In this document: piece after piece, positions 60,589 to 64,000 of the stretch | How positions within the stretch are numbered: position 1 is the first letter of the stretch | Layout: the number at the start of each line of letters is the position of its first letter | Assembly: GCA_045864775.1 (NCBI GenBank) | Contig: BTVR01000002.1 | Span: 124,001 to 188,000, forward strand | DNA from: Macondimonas sp045864775 | Lineage (GTDB): Bacteria; Pseudomonadota; Gammaproteobacteria; UBA5335 | DNA length: 64,000 nucleotides | Reading direction: 5' to 3' | Made by a program: the position numbers and the translations under genes | Notes under the pieces: generated by a model | The model's input: the letters and a program-made list of their open reading frames with translations, nothing else | Database searches by the model: none | What the model was told of the DNA's origin: nothing

Positions 60589-61581
60589 TCACGGACCCTT
60601 GGGCGTGGCCGCCTCGCGCACCAGGGCGGGGTCCACGGCCGCGGCGAAGTCCACCTCGCCCTCGAGCAGTTTGTTCTCCTTCAGGAACGTCGCGATGGTC
60701 GGTCCGACGGCGATCAGCGATTCGGGGCGTTTCGGTTCACCGAGCGCGACGAGGTTTTCCTTGGCGCCAAAAAACCGGGTGCCCGACAAATACGTCGCGT
60801 ACTCGGCCGGCGGCAGACCGACCACCTTGGCCATGATCTGGGCGGCTTGCTCCGGCTCCTTGGCGATGAAGTCCACCGTATCGAACCAGGCGCGCACCAT
60901 GGCCTGCAGCGTCGCGCGCTTGGCCGGATCGGCGAGCGCCGGTGCACGCGCCACCAAGAGATCCGGCACCAGCCCCGGCATGTCCTTGGAGGTGAACAGG
61001 GCTTTGCCCTTGCCGCTGGCCGCGATCTGGTTCACCCAGGGATTCCAGACAACGGCCGCCGGGATGCGGCCCCCGATGAAGGCCGCCGCCGCGTCACCCG
61101 CGGCGAGGTTGACCACGTTCACGTCGGAGGGCCGCATGCCGTTGCGGGCCAGCGCGGTGGCCAGCACGAAGTGGGAAATGCTGAACTGCTCCAGCGCGAC
61201 CGACTTGCCCTTGAGATCGGCGAAGCTTTTGATCGACGGCGCCACCATCAAGGCGTCGTTGCCGGCCGAGTTGTCGTTGACCAGCACGACCTTGAGCGGC
61301 ACCCCGGCCGCGAGTGGCGCCAGCGAGTCGCTCCAGGTTTGCGAGTTGGCGTCGAGCTGGCCGGCCGAGAATGCCTGGATGGAATCGGTGTAGTTGGGAA
61401 ACCACACCAACTCCACCTCGGCGCCGTAGCGCTTGAAGTAACCTTTTTCCTTGGCCACGTACCACGCGACCCAGCCGGGCCAGTCGCTGACGCCCACCTT
61501 CAGCGGGGCGGCTGTGGCGGTAAAGGCGGAAAGACCGAGGGCGAGGGCAAGGACGACGGCGAGCAGGGGTCGGCGAGACAT
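60589..61581 (-). CDS. Guanidine ABC importer substrate-binding protein
   Basis: A 330-residue periplasmic protein with a signal peptide (LAVVLALALGLSAFTATAA) and an SsuA/NMT1-like fold: LKVGVSDWPGWVAWYVAKEK, LVWFPNYTDSIQAFSAGQLD, KSVALEQFSISHFVLATAL and GRIPAAVVWNPWVNQIA. It is the first gene after the guanidine-I riboswitch, so guanidine is the expected ligand. GGAGG stands 7 bases before the ATG. Confidence 0.93.
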   Translation of the reverse strand: MSRRPLLAVVLALALGLSAFTATAAPLKVGVSDWPGWVAWYVAKEKGYFKRYGAEVELVWFPNYTDSIQAFSAGQLDANSQTWSDSLAPLAAGVPLKVVLVNDNSAGNDALMVAPSIKSFADLKGKSVALEQFSISHFVLATALARNGMRPSDVNVVNLAAGDAAAAFIGGRIPAAVVWNPWVNQIAASGKGKALFTSKDMPGLVPDLLVARAPALADPAKRATLQAMVRAWFDTVDFIAKEPEQAAQIMAKVVGLPPAEYATYLSGTRFFGAKENLVALGEPKRPESLIAVGPTIATFLKENKLLEGEVDFAAAVDPALVREAATPKGP

Positions 61582-61605
61582 GTCGAGTCCTCCGGTGAGT
61601 TAAGC

Positions 61606-61635
61606 AAAAACGCGCAAGAGGGCCATTCGGTCCTC
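61606..61635 (-). terminator. Expression-platform terminator of the guanidine riboswitch
   Basis: Read leftward, GAGGACC-GAAT-GGCCCTC (61618-61635) forms a stem with one A-C mismatch and is followed, 7 bases on, by TTTTT (61606-61610). Its 5' arm overlaps the last conserved aptamer block (GGGAGGACC, from 61629), so ligand binding should compete with termination, giving an ON switch. Confidence 0.5.
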
Positions 61636-61722
61636 CCGGGCTTTTGTCCCGCCGGTGCAGCCCTGCCGGGCCGGCAACCCTCGGACCAGTCGCCTCGTGC
61701 GAGGCCGGAACCCTAGTTGCCT
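61628..61722 (-). promoter_or_regulatory. Guanidine-I (ykkC) riboswitch
   Basis: Read leftward from 61722 the leader contains AACTAGGGTTCCGG (about 61705-61718), CTGGTCCGAGGG (about 61678-61689) and CACCGGCGGGACAAAAGCCCGGGAGG, the ordered conserved blocks of the guanidine-I aptamer. It lies about 45 bases upstream of the binding-protein gene. Guanidine binding normally turns the downstream genes on. Confidence 0.93.
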
Positions 61723-62017
61723 TCATGGATCGCGTGGGAATAATGAACGTCATGCCCCTTCGCTACAGGATGTGGAGCATGGCGCGTGCCAACACGATTG
61801 CTTGTCAATGCGCGGTCCGCCAGCGGCTCGCCTGCGGGTCTGTGCCGGATGCCTTCAACGCGGCAGACGCACGCCGCCATGGGCTTTCGCGTCACGCACC
61901 CCCGCCCTCGCCGCCGGCAGGCGCTGATGCCGCTGGGGCCCCGGCTGACGGCGCCGTGCCCGCGTCCGTTCGGCCATGCCTGCCTCTCGGCGGTGCATGG
62001 ATACAGGCTGGGCGGCC
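61723..62017. other. Divergent intergenic region
   Basis: These 295 bp separate the guanidine operon leader from the M16 peptidase gene. They should hold both promoters. I see no supported gene. In-frame ATGs at 61976 and 61997 could extend the M16 gene slightly. Confidence 0.4.
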
Positions 62018-63160
62018 ATGATGGTGCCGACCGCTCCGGTGCAAAGCGTGGCGCTCGCCAACGGCATCCCGCTGCGCTTGCAAGTCCTGCCGGGCCGGCA
62101 GACGGTCGCACTGGCGCTGTGGTGGTGCGCCGGCCGCGCCGATGAAGAAGCTGGTGAAATCGGCGCCGCGCATCTGCTGGAACACCTGGTATGCGAGGCC
62201 GTGGACCGGGACGTGCTCGCGCGCGCTGGCGGACTGTTCAACGGCCAGAGCGGGCGGGAGTGGACCGTGTGGCATGCGTTGGTGCCGACCGATGCCGCGC
62301 CGGAGATGTTGCGGGCGCTGGTCCAGGCGCTGCTGGCGCCGCTGCCGGGGGCGGCGCACATCGCGCAGGAAGCGCGGGTGACGGGCCCTGAAATCCATGC
62401 CGCGGCTGCGGCCGATGCCTGGGAGAGTCTGGCGCTGCTGGCGCGCTTCGGGGAGCACCCACTCTGCCGCTCGCTGGCCGTCCTGCCGGAGATCGAGCGC
62501 GCGGGTCTCGACCGCTTCCGAGCGCGCCTGCTGCTGGGGTCCAGGCTCATGATCACCGCCGCGGGCGCCGTCGATGCAGACGCGCTCCGCGCAGCCGCCG
62601 ATGCCTTGGCGTCGCTACCGGCCGGGATTCCGCCGGTTCATGGTTTCCCCCTACCGCCGGATCGACCCGTTTGCGGCCGTCTGCCCCGCGAGGCCGGCGC
62701 TGGCGCGCTGTGGCTGCTGCCGTTCGCGGCGCGGATGAACGACGCGGTTGGCGCCCTGGCCGACCTTCTGGCGCATCCCCTGCTGGGGCGTTTGCCGCGC
62801 GCGCTGCGATCCGGACCGCACGTGGTCTACGCCCTCGACAGCCGGCTCGAATGGGTCGGCGGCATGGGCCTGTGGTGGCTGCGCATCGATGACGCCCGCG
62901 CCGCGCCGCTGCTGGAAGCCGAGATCGACCGTGCGCTGGCCGGTGGCTGGAGCGATGCCGAACTCACCCGCGCGCGCGCCTTGCGTCGCGCCCGGCAGGC
63001 GATCGAGACCGAAGATCCGGTGGCACAGCTCGAGCGTCTGGCCGGTCTGCGGCCGGAGGCGCGCGCCGAATGGCCGACCGCCGGGGAGATGCGCGCCGCG
63101 CTGGTCGCGTGCTGGGGGCGGCGCTGTCGGATGACGGCCGATGAGCGCGCTGCGTCTTGA
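62018..63160 (+). CDS. Single-domain M16 (pitrilysin-like) zinc peptidase
   Basis: A protein of about 380 residues with the inverted zinc motif in GAAHLLEHLVCE (HxxEH) near residue 50 and a downstream Glu in VTGPEIHAAAA about 75 residues later, the M16 ligand set. The second half is an inactive M16 C-domain (RLPREAGAGALWLLPFAARM). It is compact compared with 430-470 residue M16B subunits and has no partner gene nearby. Related small M16 proteins process peptides, including cofactor precursors such as that of PQQ, but no such locus is seen here. ATG at 62018 chosen among several nearby ATGs. Confidence 0.75.
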   Translation: MMVPTAPVQSVALANGIPLRLQVLPGRQTVALALWWCAGRADEEAGEIGAAHLLEHLVCEAVDRDVLARAGGLFNGQSGREWTVWHALVPTDAAPEMLRALVQALLAPLPGAAHIAQEARVTGPEIHAAAAADAWESLALLARFGEHPLCRSLAVLPEIERAGLDRFRARLLLGSRLMITAAGAVDADALRAAADALASLPAGIPPVHGFPLPPDRPVCGRLPREAGAGALWLLPFAARMNDAVGALADLLAHPLLGRLPRALRSGPHVVYALDSRLEWVGGMGLWWLRIDDARAAPLLEAEIDRALAGGWSDAELTRARALRRARQAIETEDPVAQLERLAGLRPEARAEWPTAGEMRAALVACWGRRCRMTADERAAS

Positions 63161-63308
63161 GGGTCGGCGCCGGTGTGGCATCGGGCAGCGGCCCTTGCGT
63201 CGTGCGGGCGTGCACGCGGGGGGACGAGGTGCGGTGTGGCCGCTTGCCGAGAGGGCGGCGGCCGCAGGGATCTGCGGTCGCCCGGTGTGTGGATGATGCG
63301 TGCGGGTT

Positions 63309-64000
63309 TTAAAGGATGTCGGCGGCGTGATCGGCCAGCCGCGAGCGCTCGCCGCGCACCAGCGTAATGTGCCCGCCGTGCGCCCAGTTGCGGAAGCGGT
63401 CCACCACATGGGTGAGCCCCGAGCTGGTTTCGGTGAGATAGGGCGTGTCGATCTGGGCGATGTTGCCCAGACAGACGATCTTGGTGCCGGGCCCGGCACG
63501 CGTGATCAGGGTTTTCATCTGCTTGGCGGTGAGGTTCTGCGCCTCGTCGATGATGAGATAGCGATTGAGGAAGGTCCGGCCGCGCATGAAATTGAGCGAG
63601 CGGATCTTGATGCGATGGGCCAGCAGATCCTGCGTCGCGGCTCGTCCCCAGTCGCCGCCTTCCTCGCTGTGGGTCAGCACCTCGAGGTTGTCCATCAGCG
63701 CGCCCATCCAAGGCGTCATCTTTTCCTCTTCCGTGCCGGGCAGAAAGCCGATGTCCTCGCCGACGGGGATGGTGACCCGTGTCATGAGGATTTCGCGGTA
63801 GCGGTTCATTTCCAGGCACTGGGTGAGGCCGGCCGCGAGCGCCAGCAGTGTCTTGCCGGTGCCGGCGCCGCCCAAGAGCGTGACGAAATCCACCTCCGGG
63901 TCCATCAAGAGATTCAGGGCGAAGCTCTGCTCGCGGTTGCGTGCCCGCACGCCCCAGACGGCGTTCTCGCGGTAGTTGCGCAGGATCTCGATGCGCGCCG
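63309..64000 (-). CDS. PhoH-family ATPase (N-terminus beyond window)
   Basis: The C-terminal 230 residues of a PhoH-like protein, open to the window edge at its 5' end. It shows the segment ENAVWGVRARNREQSFALNL, Walker A LLGGAGTGKTLLALAAG, ILMTRVTIPVGEDIGFLPGT, Walker B RYLIIDEAQNLTAKQMKTLI, GTKIVCLGNIAQIDTPYLTE and the ending ITLVRGERSRLADHAADIL. The ending and length fit the PIN-PhoH (PhoH2) type, a predicted RNA helicase and nuclease, but the PIN domain lies outside the window. Confidence 0.92.
   Translation of the reverse strand, partial: ARIEILRNYRENAVWGVRARNREQSFALNLLMDPEVDFVTLLGGAGTGKTLLALAAGLTQCLEMNRYREILMTRVTIPVGEDIGFLPGTEEEKMTPWMGALMDNLEVLTHSEEGGDWGRAATQDLLAHRIKIRSLNFMRGRTFLNRYLIIDEAQNLTAKQMKTLITRAGPGTKIVCLGNIAQIDTPYLTETSSGLTHVVDRFRNWAHGGHITLVRGERSRLADHAADIL

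Noticed and set aside
59773..61716. A 647-codon rightward open frame opposite the guanidine ABC genes
   Set aside because: Antisense shadow of the importer genes; low-complexity basic composition and no ribosome site.

Overview
The window is a GC-rich chromosomal segment, most likely from a gammaproteobacterium. Evidence is the gene complement: a PriA with a zinc-binding insert, PurE/PurK overlapping by 4 bp, BepA-type M48 protease, oligopeptidase A, OpgG/OpgH glucan synthesis, FxsA, a DUF2333 protein and a prpBCD methylcitrate operon. I cannot assign a genus from sequence alone. Coding density is high, most genes use GTG or ATG behind recognisable Shine-Dalgarno sites, and many neighbours overlap by 4 bp.

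Layout. 0-5.5 kb: cutA (cut by the window edge), a DUF2333 protein, a lone exbD, a glycine-zipper envelope protein, a DUF1345 membrane protein, fxsA and purEK. 5.7-8.6 kb: three-gene proton-translocating transhydrogenase (pntAA-pntAB-pntB) with a clear terminator. 8.6-11.9 kb: priA behind a leader carrying DnaA-box matches, then an unknown exported protein. 11.9-15.5 kb: prpB-prpC-prpD (propionate oxidation), reading leftward. 15.7-22.6 kb: a secreted protein with strong promoter and terminator, a class II histone-deacetylase-like amidohydrolase, a tandem HCCA-isomerase/DsbA-like protein, an M3 lipoprotein peptidase, a DsbG-like oxidoreductase and a phytase-like esterase. 22.6-26.5 kb: a cobalamin-riboswitch operon, btuB-tonB-pduO-type adenosyltransferase-Rieske protein.

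26.5-32.2 kb is an accessory island next to a tRNA-Ala(CGC) gene. It is bounded by a 52-bp direct repeat (49/52 identical) that contains the tRNA 3' end and the tRNA terminator. Inside are a leftward three-gene cassette (TIGR04255-family protein, HTH protein, a protein of unknown family) and a divergent large GTPase-like protein whose N-terminus resembles a recombinase arm-binding domain. The space between them carries two sets of short repeats. No integrase is present. This is my best candidate for an undescribed system, possibly defensive.

32.2-37.8 kb: an AttEFGH-like ABC transporter/lipocalin cluster with two LEA-type-2 proteins. 38-42 kb: opgG, a small unknown gene and opgH. 42.2-53.2 kb: mixed housekeeping genes (TusA-like protein without its cysteine, bepA, prlC, gor, gamma-carbonic anhydrase, a zinc metallopeptidase, an OYE reductase, a HAD hydrolase, a lipid A-type acyltransferase). 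53.3-55.1 kb: typA.

55.2-61.7 kb, reading leftward, is a guanidine-nitrogen module: a guanidine-I (ykkC) riboswitch with a terminator-type expression platform, an ABC importer (binding protein, permease, ATPase), a guanidine hydrolase of the Sll1077/GdmH type, a UreH-like nickel transporter, ureD and ureA. The implied flow is guanidine uptake, hydrolysis to urea plus ammonia, then urease, with nickel needed by both enzymes. ureB, ureC and the other urease accessory genes are not in the window. The window ends with a single-domain M16 peptidase and a PhoH-family ATPase cut by the edge.
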